38,625 nt of DNA from Candidatus Nitrosopumilus sp. (GCA_024644105.1 JAHELP010000004.1:4231-42855), one strand, 5' to 3'; counted from the stretch's first letter, positions 23,095-30,883 are shown. Notes: generated from the sequence alone by a model not told the origin. Made by a program: numbers and translations.

Positions 23095-23865
23095 ATGATT
23101 GATCAATTATGGTTAATTTTACTTGGGTTTGCAGCAGGAGTGTTAGGTTCAATGATTGGCTTGGGTGGTGGAATCATAGTTGTTCCTGTTTTAACATTTT
23201 TAGGATTTCCTCCGACAGTTGCTGCAAGTAATAGTCTCTTTGCAGCATTAAGTAATGCTATTGCATCCACAATTTCTTATTCAAAACAAAAACGAATTGT
23301 GTATTCTTTAGGTTTAAAACTTGGCTTACTTTCTATTCCTGGAACTATTCTTGGAGCAATAATCTCGACTGATGTTGCGCCTGACATCTTTAAAATTCTA
23401 TTTGGATTTGTCTTGATTGCATCTGCAGCATACATATTTTTAAGAAAAAAAATAGAGACCCAAGAAAAAACTATTTCAAAACAAATGATTATTTTTGCAA
23501 TTGGTGCAAGCTTTTTTGCAGGAATAATTTCATCCTTCTTTGGAATTGGTGGCGGAATAATCTTTGTTCCTCTGATGGTTGTGGGAATGGGAATGGCTAT
23601 GAAAAAAGCTGCCCCAACATCACAAATGATTTTATTATTTGCATCATTGTCTGGTGTTATTGTTCACAGTCTTCTTGGACATCCTGACTTTCTCCAAGCT
23701 GGGTTACTTGCAATTGGCTCTTTTATTGGTGGATTAGTTGGTGCTAGATTATCAATTGATATTAAGGAACGTTATTTACAAATTTTAGTATCTCTTGTAA
23801 TTTTGATTGCAGCTGCAAAATTATTTATCGATTCTATGTCTGGTAATCTTTTTTCAGCATTTTAG
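23095..23865 (+). CDS. TauE/SafE (TSUP) family membrane exporter
   Basis: A 256-aa protein of about eight membrane helices. It carries the two TSUP repeats: LGSMIGLGGGIIVVPVL in the first half and ISSFFGIGGGIIFVPLM in the second, the family's inverted Gly-rich motifs. TSUP members export sulfite, sulfoacetate or other organosulfur anions, or take up sulfur compounds; the substrate cannot be told from sequence. The track start at 23083 is TTG. ATG 23095 agrees with the TATA box spacing. No sulfur-metabolism gene is adjacent. Downstream lie two tandem hairpins. Confidence 0.9.
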   Translation: MIDQLWLILLGFAAGVLGSMIGLGGGIIVVPVLTFLGFPPTVAASNSLFAALSNAIASTISYSKQKRIVYSLGLKLGLLSIPGTILGAIISTDVAPDIFKILFGFVLIASAAYIFLRKKIETQEKTISKQMIIFAIGASFFAGIISSFFGIGGGIIFVPLMVVGMGMAMKKAAPTSQMILLFASLSGVIVHSLLGHPDFLQAGLLAIGSFIGGLVGARLSIDIKERYLQILVSLVILIAAAKLFIDSMSGNLFSAF

Positions 23866-23885
23866 CCTCGTTATTTTTTTTGTAT

Positions 23886-23893
23886 TTTTATAC
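23886..23893 (+). promoter_or_regulatory. TATA-like box before tandem hairpins
   Basis: TTTTATAC is centred about 28 nt before the first hairpin at 23918, so a plus-strand transcript would begin about 2-3 nt before the stem. No start codon follows closely, which favours a small RNA or a long leader. Confidence 0.35.
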
Positions 23894-23915
23894 TAATTTT
23901 GTAATACATATTGTT

Positions 23916-23970
23916 CATTAGGTCTTATGACCTAAGGGCGGGAGAGACTAGTCGGCTCTCCTGTATTATT
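23916..23970 (+). ncRNA. Candidate small RNA or leader with two tandem hairpins
   Basis: The first hairpin is TTAGGTC/GACCTAA (7 bp) with a TTAT loop at 23918-23935. The second is GGAGAG/CTCTCC (6 bp, extendable to 9 with G-U pairs) with a 9-nt loop at 23941-23961. A T-rich run follows. This G/C-rich spot stands out in an A/T-rich gap. It could be a small RNA, the terminator of the TauE/SafE gene, or the 5' leader of the cyclase gene. The TATA-like box upstream favours the first or last reading. Confidence 0.4.
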
Positions 23971-24070
23971 TTCTTGAAAAATTTTATATGATTTTATTTT
24001 TTTAAATTGAACTTTATTTACTGGATAAATCAGAGATTTACTGTTGGGCTCAAATACTTCTACAAAAGAT

Positions 24071-24862
24071 ATGGCAAAAAAGGGATTAGATAATCTCCTT
24101 TCAACCAAAAACCATAACATTGTGGATATTTTATTGGGACGAAAAGATTCCCCACAGATTAATTCCAATATGCTTGCAGAAGAAGTGCAAAAGAGAGTGT
24201 ACAATGCACTAAAAGAAAATCATCCTTATTCTGATGTCATTACTGACTCTGATAAATTCCTTAGAGAAAATGTTTTTTCTAGCAAATCTATGATTGTAAT
24301 GTATGTGGATCTTGTTGGTTCCACTCAACTGGTTTTGGATCTTCCACAAAAACAATTGGCTATAATTATTAGTTCATTTGCTCAAGAAATGGCTTATGTG
24401 ATAAAACAACATAGTGGTTTTATTCTAAAATTTGTTGGTGATGCAGTAATAGGATATTTTGTTCAATCTGAAAATAATACTCCTGCAGATAATTCTGTTA
24501 GCTGTGCAGAATCAATGCTTAGAGTAGTTCAAACAGGAATTAATCCAATATTACAACAATATGATTTTCCTGATCTTGCAATAAAAATTGGGATTGATTT
24601 TGGTGAAAATACCATTATTCGTTATGGTGATAATGAAAAAGAATCTCATGTTGATCTTCTTGGCCCTTCTATGAACATGGCTGCAAAAATACAAGGCCAT
24701 GCACAACCAGACCAAATTTTGATTGGTGATGAGGTCTATTCAAAATTGGATTCTTCTATACAAGAATATTTTGAACAAGTCAAATGGCAAGAAACTGAAT
24801 GGAATTATAGAAATAAAATCACTGGACAAATCTATCCTGTATATGCATATGTGGGAAAATAA
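24071..24862 (+). CDS. Class III adenylate/guanylate cyclase
   Basis: A soluble protein with a short N-terminal helical region and one class III cyclase homology domain from about residue 75. Metal-binding aspartates are in MYVDLVGST and FVGDAVIGYF, and the substrate-side motif reads GPSMNMAAKIQGHAQPDQILIGDEVY. The family makes cAMP or cGMP from nucleoside triphosphates. The usual Arg of the N..AAR transition-state motif is Lys here, so activity may be altered. There is no receiver, HAMP or GAF domain. The track start 24044 is TTG, with a TATA-like CTTTATTTA 28 nt upstream. ATG 24071 is the first ATG; either could be used. No cyclic-nucleotide receptor is adjacent. Confidence 0.85.
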   Translation: MAKKGLDNLLSTKNHNIVDILLGRKDSPQINSNMLAEEVQKRVYNALKENHPYSDVITDSDKFLRENVFSSKSMIVMYVDLVGSTQLVLDLPQKQLAIIISSFAQEMAYVIKQHSGFILKFVGDAVIGYFVQSENNTPADNSVSCAESMLRVVQTGINPILQQYDFPDLAIKIGIDFGENTIIRYGDNEKESHVDLLGPSMNMAAKIQGHAQPDQILIGDEVYSKLDSSIQEYFEQVKWQETEWNYRNKITGQIYPVYAYVGK

Positions 24863-24893
24863 AATCTAAATTCCCTTGTCTTAAATTAGATTT
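24862..24893 (+). terminator. Inverted repeat after the cyclase gene
   Basis: AAATCTAA and TTAGATTT form perfect 8-bp arms around a 16-nt loop beginning at the cyclase stop codon, with A/T-rich sequence after it. It is a possible 3' end hairpin, though weak in G/C. Confidence 0.3.
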
Positions 24894-24953
24894 ATCATAA
24901 AAAACTCATTGCAATGTTATCAAACTAATGAATACTAATAGTGTTGGAAAAAC

Positions 24954-25145
24954 CTAGTCATCAAGAATTACTAGTGCGGTGTAAAGTATTTTTTCTTGAA
25001 ACACTGTAGTAGTCAATTTTATGTCTGCTACTTTTCTTTGCTCTATTATTTCATTTACAAGGCCATCTAGTTTAGATAACTCTTCTGATTGTACAGTTTC
25101 AATATGCATACTTGATATGAATAGACCTAAAATAAAAACATACAA
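24954..25145 (-). CDS. Possible small exported protein
   Basis: A 63-aa frame starting at TTG 25145 with a hydrophobic signal-like front (VFILGLFISSMHIETVQS) followed by a charged helix (ELSKLDGLVNEIIEQRK) and a strand-rich end. An in-frame stop lies just upstream of the TTG, and the only near ATG is in another frame. A TATA-like ATTTTATAATT lies only about 17 nt before the TTG, too close for a normal start. The signal-peptide pattern is the main support, so this stays tentative. Confidence 0.35.
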   Translation of the reverse strand: MYVFILGLFISSMHIETVQSEELSKLDGLVNEIIEQRKVADIKLTTTVFQEKILYTALVILDD

Positions 25146-25252
25146 TATCTATAAAAATTATAAAATTTGAAGTTGTTTTGTAATAGTTGATTTTAATCTG
25201 AATTAACATAACTAGTTATTTTATTTCTGTATATATTCAAAATCCTTAATGC

Positions 25253-25258
25253 TTATAG
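25253..25258 (+). promoter_or_regulatory. TATA box of the 55-aa Cys-rich gene
   Basis: TTATAG is centred about 26 nt before ATG 25281, the spacing of a leaderless archaeal mRNA, and supports that small gene being expressed. Confidence 0.45.
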
Positions 25259-25280
25259 ATTATTATGAATATGGAAAAAT

Positions 25281-25448
25281 ATGAGATGTCCTAATTGTGG
25301 AAATCAAGCAAGCTGGAGAGATCCAGATTGTAACAAATGTGATTCCACACTACATCAAAAAGACTGTAAAGGTAAATCTCCTGATTGTAAGTGTCATGCA
25401 ACAAATGAACAAATCTGGACACAGAAAAAATCTACACAATCAGGCTAG
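25281..25448 (+). CDS. 55-aa Cys-rich zinc-ribbon protein
   Basis: Not in the ORF track. ATG 25281 opens 55 codons beginning MRCPNCGNQASW, then DCNKCDSTLH, KDCKGKSPDCKCHA and a polar tail. There are eight cysteines and two histidines: a rubredoxin-like or ribbon pair CPNC and CNKC, then a second CxxxxxxxCxCH cluster. It could bind two zinc ions. A TATA-like box lies 26 nt upstream of the ATG, so the mRNA is probably leaderless. It lies between a doubtful small frame and the gamma-glutamyltransferase gene, which ends 62 bp away on the other strand. Function is unknown. Confidence 0.7.
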   Translation: MRCPNCGNQASWRDPDCNKCDSTLHQKDCKGKSPDCKCHATNEQIWTQKKSTQSG

Positions 25449-25509
25449 TTTTCAAAAGTTTCAATATCGCTAAATTTAGAATTCAAACTGAACATTTATT
25501 TTCATAGTG

Positions 25510-27147
25510 CTATATTCCCTCTGCACTACCATCTCGTCTAATCTCTGCAACTCCTTGGAATCCTTCACTTGTTTGACATTTTAGAACTGCATGAATTGCA
25601 CCCAGATAAAATGAGTATCTTTCTCTGATGTCAATTTCATATCCTAGATTTTCTAGGTATGTTGACACCTCATTATTTGCAAATCCTTCCTCTATGCTAA
25701 TTGTTCCACTCATGGAAGAATGAATTCTTGGTTTAGTCATTGATTTGTCAATGGAAATGTTGCCATCAATTACCCTGGAAATAAAATGACTAATTACAGA
25801 AAATATTCTTGAGCTACCTGGACTTCCAAGCATTATCCATGGTTTTCCTTGATGGTTTACTATGGTTGGACAAACAGATGTCCATGGTGCTGCATTTGGT
25901 CTCAGATAAAATGGGTGGTTTGGATTTTTAAATTCATAGCAAGACATGTAATTGTTATAAAGAAATCCTAAACCTTCTGCTGCAGCTTTTGAACCGTAAG
26001 ATAATTCAATTGATTGCGTAATGCCGATTGCATTTCCTTCATCATCCATTACTGATAGATGTGTAGTTTCATCAGGATCATTTGATGGCTCTTCAAGAGG
26101 TAGAGTTGGGTCTACCATATTCCTAATTGAACCTGCTAGTGTTCTTGCAAAATTTGTACTAAGATGTGTTTTATCTCTAGTTTGGTGATATGTATTTGGA
26201 TCATATGGTCTTTGAGATCTATGTAGTAAGGCTTTTCGAAAAGTTTCTGCTACAAAATGATATGAATCCGGTTTTGCACTACGAATAAAGTCTGATGATA
26301 TATTGTTTAACATCATTAGAACTAGTAGTAAAGTCCTACCTGCTGTTGGAGGTGGCATGGTAATTATTTCCATGTCTCTGTAATTTCTTGAAATAGGTTT
26401 TCTTTCAATTGGTTCTGGAATCAATGCAAGATCATCTGCATGCAGAAAACCTTCATTGATTCTCATGTCTTCATTAATTTTTTTTGCTATGGTTCCATGA
26501 TAAAATGTTCTATAACCAAATTCACTCATATGTTTTAGAAGTTCACATAAATCATCTTGTACAAATAAATCCCCTTCTTCATATGGCACAAGTCCATCTT
26601 TTAAGAAATATTTTGCACCTGATTTTGATTTTACTCGTAAAAATTTTTTTAGATTTTTTTCTTGAATGTCATGCTGTAATTTTGTAATTCTATAACCTCG
26701 TTTTGCTATTCTAATTGAGGGCTCTACAATTGTTGCCCAATCTAATTTTCCATAATGTTCATTTAGATAACCAATAACAGCAGGAGTACTTGGAACTGTG
26801 GTAGCCTTGTATCCTACAAATCTTGTAGAGCGCTTTTCAAAAAATGATGCGTGTGCAAGAGATGGTGCTCTACTTGAGCCATCAAGAGCAATGGTTTCTC
26901 CGTTAATGTGTAATAATGCTAATGATTGACCTCCTAATCCTGAGGCTTGAGGTTCACAAACACCTAATGCAATTGCAGTAGCACATGCAGCATCAATTGC
27001 ATTACCGCCTTTTTTGAGCATTTCAACTCCTGCTTTTGTGGCATCAGGAAATGCAGATGATACCATTCCATGTTTAGACTTTGAGCATTTTTTGTCTTCC
27101 GTAGGTAAAAACGATGATTCAACTTTCTCTATGTTCAAATTATTCAT
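25510..27147 (-). CDS. ggt: Gamma-glutamyltransferase
   Basis: An N-terminal nucleophile hydrolase of 545 aa that cleaves or transfers gamma-glutamyl groups from glutathione-like peptides and other amides. The self-processing site and nucleophile is the Thr in DETTHLSVMDDEGNA (about residue 359), which splits the chain into large and small subunits. Other hallmarks are GGNAIDAACATAIALGVCEPQASGLGG, MPPPTAGRTLLLVLMML and the GSPGSSRI oxyanion loop. There is no signal peptide, so unlike E. coli GGT it should stay in the cytoplasm. Upstream on the same strand are three hexapeptide-repeat genes, and beyond them a ligase-peptidase fusion, which hints at a shared peptide or gamma-glutamyl metabolism. 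Confidence 0.92.
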   Translation of the reverse strand: MNNLNIEKVESSFLPTEDKKCSKSKHGMVSSAFPDATKAGVEMLKKGGNAIDAACATAIALGVCEPQASGLGGQSLALLHINGETIALDGSSRAPSLAHASFFEKRSTRFVGYKATTVPSTPAVIGYLNEHYGKLDWATIVEPSIRIAKRGYRITKLQHDIQEKNLKKFLRVKSKSGAKYFLKDGLVPYEEGDLFVQDDLCELLKHMSEFGYRTFYHGTIAKKINEDMRINEGFLHADDLALIPEPIERKPISRNYRDMEIITMPPPTAGRTLLLVLMMLNNISSDFIRSAKPDSYHFVAETFRKALLHRSQRPYDPNTYHQTRDKTHLSTNFARTLAGSIRNMVDPTLPLEEPSNDPDETTHLSVMDDEGNAIGITQSIELSYGSKAAAEGLGFLYNNYMSCYEFKNPNHPFYLRPNAAPWTSVCPTIVNHQGKPWIMLGSPGSSRIFSVISHFISRVIDGNISIDKSMTKPRIHSSMSGTISIEEGFANNEVSTYLENLGYEIDIRERYSFYLGAIHAVLKCQTSEGFQGVAEIRRDGSAEGI

Positions 27148-27284
27148 TCTCGTTTTGTTGGTAAATCATTTATTCATTCCAGTCACACTTTACAATTTTT
27201 TTAATATTTGTCAACTCTTTGTATTCTCTTTCTTGCATATTAACTGAATTGATATTTTTATGATTCATATTTTTATTTTCACAA

Positions 27285-27650
27285 TTATTCTTCTGGAAAA
27301 GTGTTCCCTGCTTCAATTACTATATCTGATGATATTGTTGAATTATCCAAAATAGTCACATTTTTTTCTATCACAATATTGTCTCCCATTGTAACTCCAT
27401 TGCCAATTATTGTCTGCTTTTCTATTACAACTTTAGTTCCCAACACACAATCATTACCTACGTTAACCTGTTTTTCTATCACACATCCATCTCCCATTGT
27501 CACTCCATTACCAATTACTGTCTTTTTTTCAATGACTACTCTCTTACCAAACACACAGTCGTTTCCTATGTGAACACCATTTTGGATTACTACACTGTCA
27601 TCCATACTGACATTATTTCCTATTTTTGCACTAGGATCTATGTTTGTCAT
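27285..27650 (-). CDS. Hexapeptide-repeat (left-handed beta-helix) protein, copy 1
   Basis: A 121-aa protein made almost wholly of hexapeptide repeats of the [IV]-G-[NDx]-x-[VC]-x type (SAKIGNNVSMDDSVVIQNG, VHIGNDCVFGKRVVIEKK), which fold as a left-handed beta helix of about six turns. There is no N-terminal extension, no loop with a catalytic His and no C-terminal helix, so it is not a complete acyltransferase or gamma carbonic anhydrase. It opens MTNIDPSAKIGNN and is closely related to two paralogues just upstream on the same strand. A TATA-like CTTTAAATAAA lies 26 nt before its ATG, so it is transcribed alone. It may be a scaffold or partner protein. Confidence 0.85.
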   Translation of the reverse strand: MTNIDPSAKIGNNVSMDDSVVIQNGVHIGNDCVFGKRVVIEKKTVIGNGVTMGDGCVIEKQVNVGNDCVLGTKVVIEKQTIIGNGVTMGDNIVIEKNVTILDNSTISSDIVIEAGNTFPEE

Positions 27651-27670
27651 GATTAATTATTTACTGTAAT

Positions 27671-27681
27671 TTTATTTAAAG
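27671..27681 (-). promoter_or_regulatory. TATA box of hexapeptide gene copy 1
   Basis: On the minus strand the box reads CTTTAAATAAA and is centred 26 nt before ATG 27650. It shares its core with the boxes of the two paralogues. Confidence 0.55.
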
Positions 27682-27743
27682 AGTAAGATGTATCCAACAA
27701 CCGTTTTATTTTTTTATTAAATGAATTATTCTCTCTAAAAAAT

Positions 27744-28118
27744 TTAGTTTTTTTTATCTTTTGGAAAAGTCATTTCTGCCTTGATGAGAGTACCTTCTGG
27801 GACTACTGCATTATCTAAAACAATTGCATTTTTCTCTAACATTACATTATCTCCCATTGTAACACTTCTGCCAATAACAGCTTTTTTTGTGGCTACGACT
27901 TTAGCTCCCAGTACTGAATCATTGCCTATGTGGACTTTTTTCTCTATGACACATCCTTCGCCTAGTTTTACACCACTACCAATGACTGTCTTTTTTTCAA
28001 TGACCACTTTTTTACCAAATACACAATTGTCTCCGATGACTGCCTCTTTTTCTATTACTACACTGTCATCCATTGTGACATTGTTTCCTATTTTTGCACT
28101 TGGGTCTATGTCTGCCAT
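27744..28118 (-). CDS. Hexapeptide-repeat (left-handed beta-helix) protein, copy 2
   Basis: A 124-aa paralogue of the two flanking genes, beginning MADIDPSAKIGNNVTMDDSVV and continuing in hexapeptide turns (VIGDNCVFGKKVVIEKKT, VHIGNDSVLGAKVVATKK). In this copy a middle turn is KVVATKKAVIGRS in place of the IEKQTIIGNG of copy 1, and the end is PEGTLIKAEMTFPKD, a shared FP-type terminus. Like its neighbours it lacks catalytic loops. A TATA-like CTTTATATC is centred 26 nt before ATG 28118. The order of genes and spacing (about 70-95 bp) suggest tandem duplication with each promoter kept. Confidence 0.85.
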   Translation of the reverse strand: MADIDPSAKIGNNVTMDDSVVIEKEAVIGDNCVFGKKVVIEKKTVIGSGVKLGEGCVIEKKVHIGNDSVLGAKVVATKKAVIGRSVTMGDNVMLEKNAIVLDNAVVPEGTLIKAEMTFPKDKKN

Positions 28119-28140
28119 GATAATTATTTAGAGTGATTTG

Positions 28141-28148
28141 ATATAAAG
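28141..28148 (-). promoter_or_regulatory. TATA box of hexapeptide gene copy 2
   Basis: The minus-strand sequence CTTTATAT is centred 26 nt before ATG 28118, giving a leaderless transcript. Confidence 0.55.
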
Positions 28149-28188
28149 AGTTGGAGTGAAGAATAATTAAAATTCATTTCTTCAAATC

Positions 28189-28584
28189 CTATTTGTTTTG
28201 ATATTTTGCTTTTAATGTTGTACCATCTGGAAAAGTTTTTCCTGCTGAAAGTACCGTTCCCATTGGAATGTCTGCACCATCTGGTACTTTGGTGTCTTTT
28301 TCTAAAACACATTCATCACCAATTTTAGCTCCGTTACCTACAGTAGCTCCTCCTTCAATTACTACATGTTTGCCTAGTACGCAATCATTACCAACATTTA
28401 CTTTTCTTTCTATGACACAGTGTTCACCCATTGTGACACCGTTTCCAACAATTGCATGTTTTTCAATTACTACTTTATTAGATAAAACACAATTGTCTCC
28501 AATATGTGCATCTCCTTCTACAACTGTACTGTCTTCCATCTTAGTATTGTTTCCAATAACTGCGCTTGTATCTATATCTGCCAT
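28189..28584 (-). CDS. Hexapeptide-repeat (left-handed beta-helix) protein, copy 3
   Basis: The longest and most divergent of three tandem paralogues (131 aa), starting MADIDTSAVIGNNTKMEDSTVV. Its turns include AHIGDNCVLSNKVVIEKHA, VNVGNDCVLGKHVVIEGG and AKIGDECVLEKDTKVPDG; it ends in AGKTFPDGTTLKAKYQNK. It has more His residues (AHIG, EKHAIV, EHCV, GKHVV) than the other two, but not in the pattern that binds zinc in gamma carbonic anhydrase. A TATA-like CTTTAAGTAAAG lies about 22 nt before ATG 28584. It is divergent from the ligase-peptidase fusion gene with 130 bp between starts. Confidence 0.85.
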   Translation of the reverse strand: MADIDTSAVIGNNTKMEDSTVVEGDAHIGDNCVLSNKVVIEKHAIVGNGVTMGEHCVIERKVNVGNDCVLGKHVVIEGGATVGNGAKIGDECVLEKDTKVPDGADIPMGTVLSAGKTFPDGTTLKAKYQNK

Positions 28585-28600
28585 GAAGATATGTCGTGAC

Positions 28601-28612
28601 CTTTACTTAAAG
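28601..28612 (-). promoter_or_regulatory. TATA box of hexapeptide gene copy 3
   Basis: On the minus strand the box reads CTTTAAGTAAAG and is centred 22 nt before ATG 28584. With the other two boxes it gives a CTTTAWRT core. Confidence 0.5.
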
Positions 28613-28683
28613 ACCAATCTGTATTTGACTTGGTCATGTATGAAATCAATTAGATGATTTCTTTTTGTTTCATAAGAACAAGT

Positions 28684-28690
28684 TTTATAC
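28684..28690 (+). promoter_or_regulatory. TATA box of the ligase-peptidase fusion gene
   Basis: TTTATAC is centred 28 nt before ATG 28715 but only 13 nt before the track start at 28700, so it selects the ATG at 28715. Confidence 0.5.
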
Positions 28691-28714
28691 TTTAAAAAAA
28701 TGACTAATTGTATA

Positions 28715-30883
28715 ATGAAAGTTGCATTAATCTATAATGAAAATCGGATTGACCCTAACGATGTAATCAACGTTTTCGGAATGACTACAAAAGAACACTA
28801 TAGCTCAAAAGCTGTAGAGCGTGTTGCTAGAGCATTGGAAAAAGGTGGACACACTGTCAAAGTAGTTGAAGGTGATATTCATCTTGCAGATGAATTACGT
28901 GAATTTATGCCCAAAGTAGTTGCAGGTGAAAATCCTGGTATGGTGTTTAACATGGCATATGGTATACAAGGTCAGAACAGATACACTCACGTTCCAGCAA
29001 TGATGGAGATGTTAGGAATTCCATATATCGGCTCTGGCCCAGCAGGCCATGCTATTGTTCAAGATAAAGTAATGACAAAAATCGTTTTACAGAAAAATAA
29101 AATTCCCACTCCGGGATTTTGGGTATTTCGAACTCCTGAAGATAAACACGATGACTTGATTTTTCCAGTTATTGTAAAACCTAAACTAGAATCCACATCC
29201 ATGGGTATGGAGGTTGTTGATAATTGGCCTGATCTAAGGGCTGCAGTTAAAGTACAAATTGAAAAATTCCAGCAGGATATTTTGGTAGAGCAATTTATTT
29301 CTGGAAGGGAATTTGCAGTAGGGTTGTTGGGAAATCATCCTAACATAGAGGTTCTTCCTATAGTTGAAATTAATTTAGATAATCCTGATCAAATTCAAAC
29401 TATTTCTGATAAAAAGAAAAAAGGTGGAGTTGGAAAAACATGTCCTGCAAAATTATCCAAAGAAAAAACTGAAGAGATGAAACAAATGTGTAAAGATGCA
29501 TTTTCTGCTTTAGGACTAAATGACTATACTAGAGTAGATTTTAGAATGGATAAGGATGAAAATCTATACATCCTTGAATTAAATTCAATGGCAAGTCTTG
29601 GAACAGGTGGCTCATTCTTTTATGCAGGACAAACTGCAGGATATACTTATGAATCTCTGGTCAATAAAATTTTGGATGTTGCAGTAATTCGATACTTTGG
29701 ATCTACTATTCAACACACTGAAGATGATTCTGATTTAACTCAACCATTACGTGTTGTATCACGAACATATCTGCGAAGTCATTTACAAAGCTTAAAAGAC
29801 ACTTTGAAAGATTATGTGAATCTAAATACACATGTGTACAATCTTGAAAATATTAATCACCTAGGCTCTAAAATGTCCAAACGAATGACACATCTTGGAT
29901 TTACTGAACAAGTTTACAAACAATCTGATGTGGGTGACTTTCATTATTTCAAAAATCACTCTGATGCCAATAATGATATTTTATTCATATCTCACCTTGA
30001 TACACATTATGGACCAAATGATCTTATACCCTACTATGAAACCAGTGATAAGATTGTGGGTTCTGGTACTGCCGAAAGTAAAGGTGGGCTAGTTGTAATG
30101 TTAGGAGCACTACATGCATTAAGATTTTCAAAGAGACTTAGAAAAATAAAATGTGGTGTGTTACTAACAACTGATGATAGTTTAGGTGGACGATACAGTA
30201 GTTCATTGATTGAGGAAATTTCCAAAAAATCAAAATACATTCTTGGTTTAAAGTCTGGTAGCGTTGATGGTGGAATAATTACCACATGTTATGGTAGAAG
30301 TGATTATCAAATTAGATTTACATCTACTGATGATGAATCCATTTCAAACTTACATGGGATTATTCCTGTGCTGGGAAAAAAATTAGCAGCACTTGACAAG
30401 CTATCTAAAGATGAAAAGAATTACAAATTAAGTACAACATCTGTTGTTGCACAAGGCTCTCATGGCCACACCCCAAATTATGCTACTTTGTCATTAACAT
30501 GTAGTTACAAAACAGAAAAACTTGGAGAACAACTAGATTCAAAAATTAAAGCTATAATGAAAAAGCGTGAAACAAATTCTAAAAAACTTGGTGTTGCAAT
30601 AAATAAAATTCAAACTCGCCATCCTGTATTGGAGGAACCCTCTGACACTAAATTCTACAAGTTAGTTGAAGAATTGGCCAAAAAGCATGAGATAAAAATT
30701 AAAAAACACTCTCAATTCCTGTCTTCAGATATTAGTAATGTACCAGTTCGTCTTCCAGCTCTTGATGGTTTTGGAGCTCTAGGAAACTACTATCGTTCTC
30801 CTAAGGAATACATTGTTCATGATAGTATAGTGGAGAGAGCATCATTATTGGCATCTGTAATTTACAAATGTGCAGGAAACTAA
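28715..30883 (+). CDS. ATP-grasp (D-Ala-D-Ala ligase-like) and M20 peptidase-like fusion protein
   Basis: A 722-aa two-domain protein. Residues 1-335 are a Ddl-like ATP-grasp ligase: FNMAYGIQGQNRYTHVPAMME, GIPYIGSGPAGHAIVQDK, FPVIVKPKLESTSMGM, LVEQFISGREFAVG, and the metal site RVDFRMDKDENLYILELNSMAS. Residues 345-722 look like an M20 metallopeptidase: SHLDTHYG, GSGTAESKGGLVVMLGAL, TTDDSLGG and a C-terminal VHDSIVERA. The usual Asp-Glu-Glu is Asp-Asp-Ser, so one metal ligand and the general-base Glu are changed. The ligase half would form an amide bond; the other half could hydrolyse, bind or gate a peptide. Peptidoglycan use is unlikely in an archaeon. ATG 28715 fits the TATA box. The pathway is unknown. 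Confidence 0.85.
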   Translation: MKVALIYNENRIDPNDVINVFGMTTKEHYSSKAVERVARALEKGGHTVKVVEGDIHLADELREFMPKVVAGENPGMVFNMAYGIQGQNRYTHVPAMMEMLGIPYIGSGPAGHAIVQDKVMTKIVLQKNKIPTPGFWVFRTPEDKHDDLIFPVIVKPKLESTSMGMEVVDNWPDLRAAVKVQIEKFQQDILVEQFISGREFAVGLLGNHPNIEVLPIVEINLDNPDQIQTISDKKKKGGVGKTCPAKLSKEKTEEMKQMCKDAFSALGLNDYTRVDFRMDKDENLYILELNSMASLGTGGSFFYAGQTAGYTYESLVNKILDVAVIRYFGSTIQHTEDDSDLTQPLRVVSRTYLRSHLQSLKDTLKDYVNLNTHVYNLENINHLGSKMSKRMTHLGFTEQVYKQSDVGDFHYFKNHSDANNDILFISHLDTHYGPNDLIPYYETSDKIVGSGTAESKGGLVVMLGALHALRFSKRLRKIKCGVLLTTDDSLGGRYSSSLIEEISKKSKYILGLKSGSVDGGIITTCYGRSDYQIRFTSTDDESISNLHGIIPVLGKKLAALDKLSKDEKNYKLSTTSVVAQGSHGHTPNYATLSLTCSYKTEKLGEQLDSKIKAIMKKRETNSKKLGVAINKIQTRHPVLEEPSDTKFYKLVEELAKKHEIKIKKHSQFLSSDISNVPVRLPALDGFGALGNYYRSPKEYIVHDSIVERASLLASVIYKCAGN

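Noticed and set aside
27301-28657. Plus-strand ORFs opposite the hexapeptide genes
   Set aside because: Open only because of the repeated codons of the beta-helix genes on the other strand.
28715-29700. Peptidoglycan D-Ala-D-Ala ligase
   Set aside because: The organism appears archaeal, no cell-wall genes are nearby, and the domain is fused to an M20-like domain.
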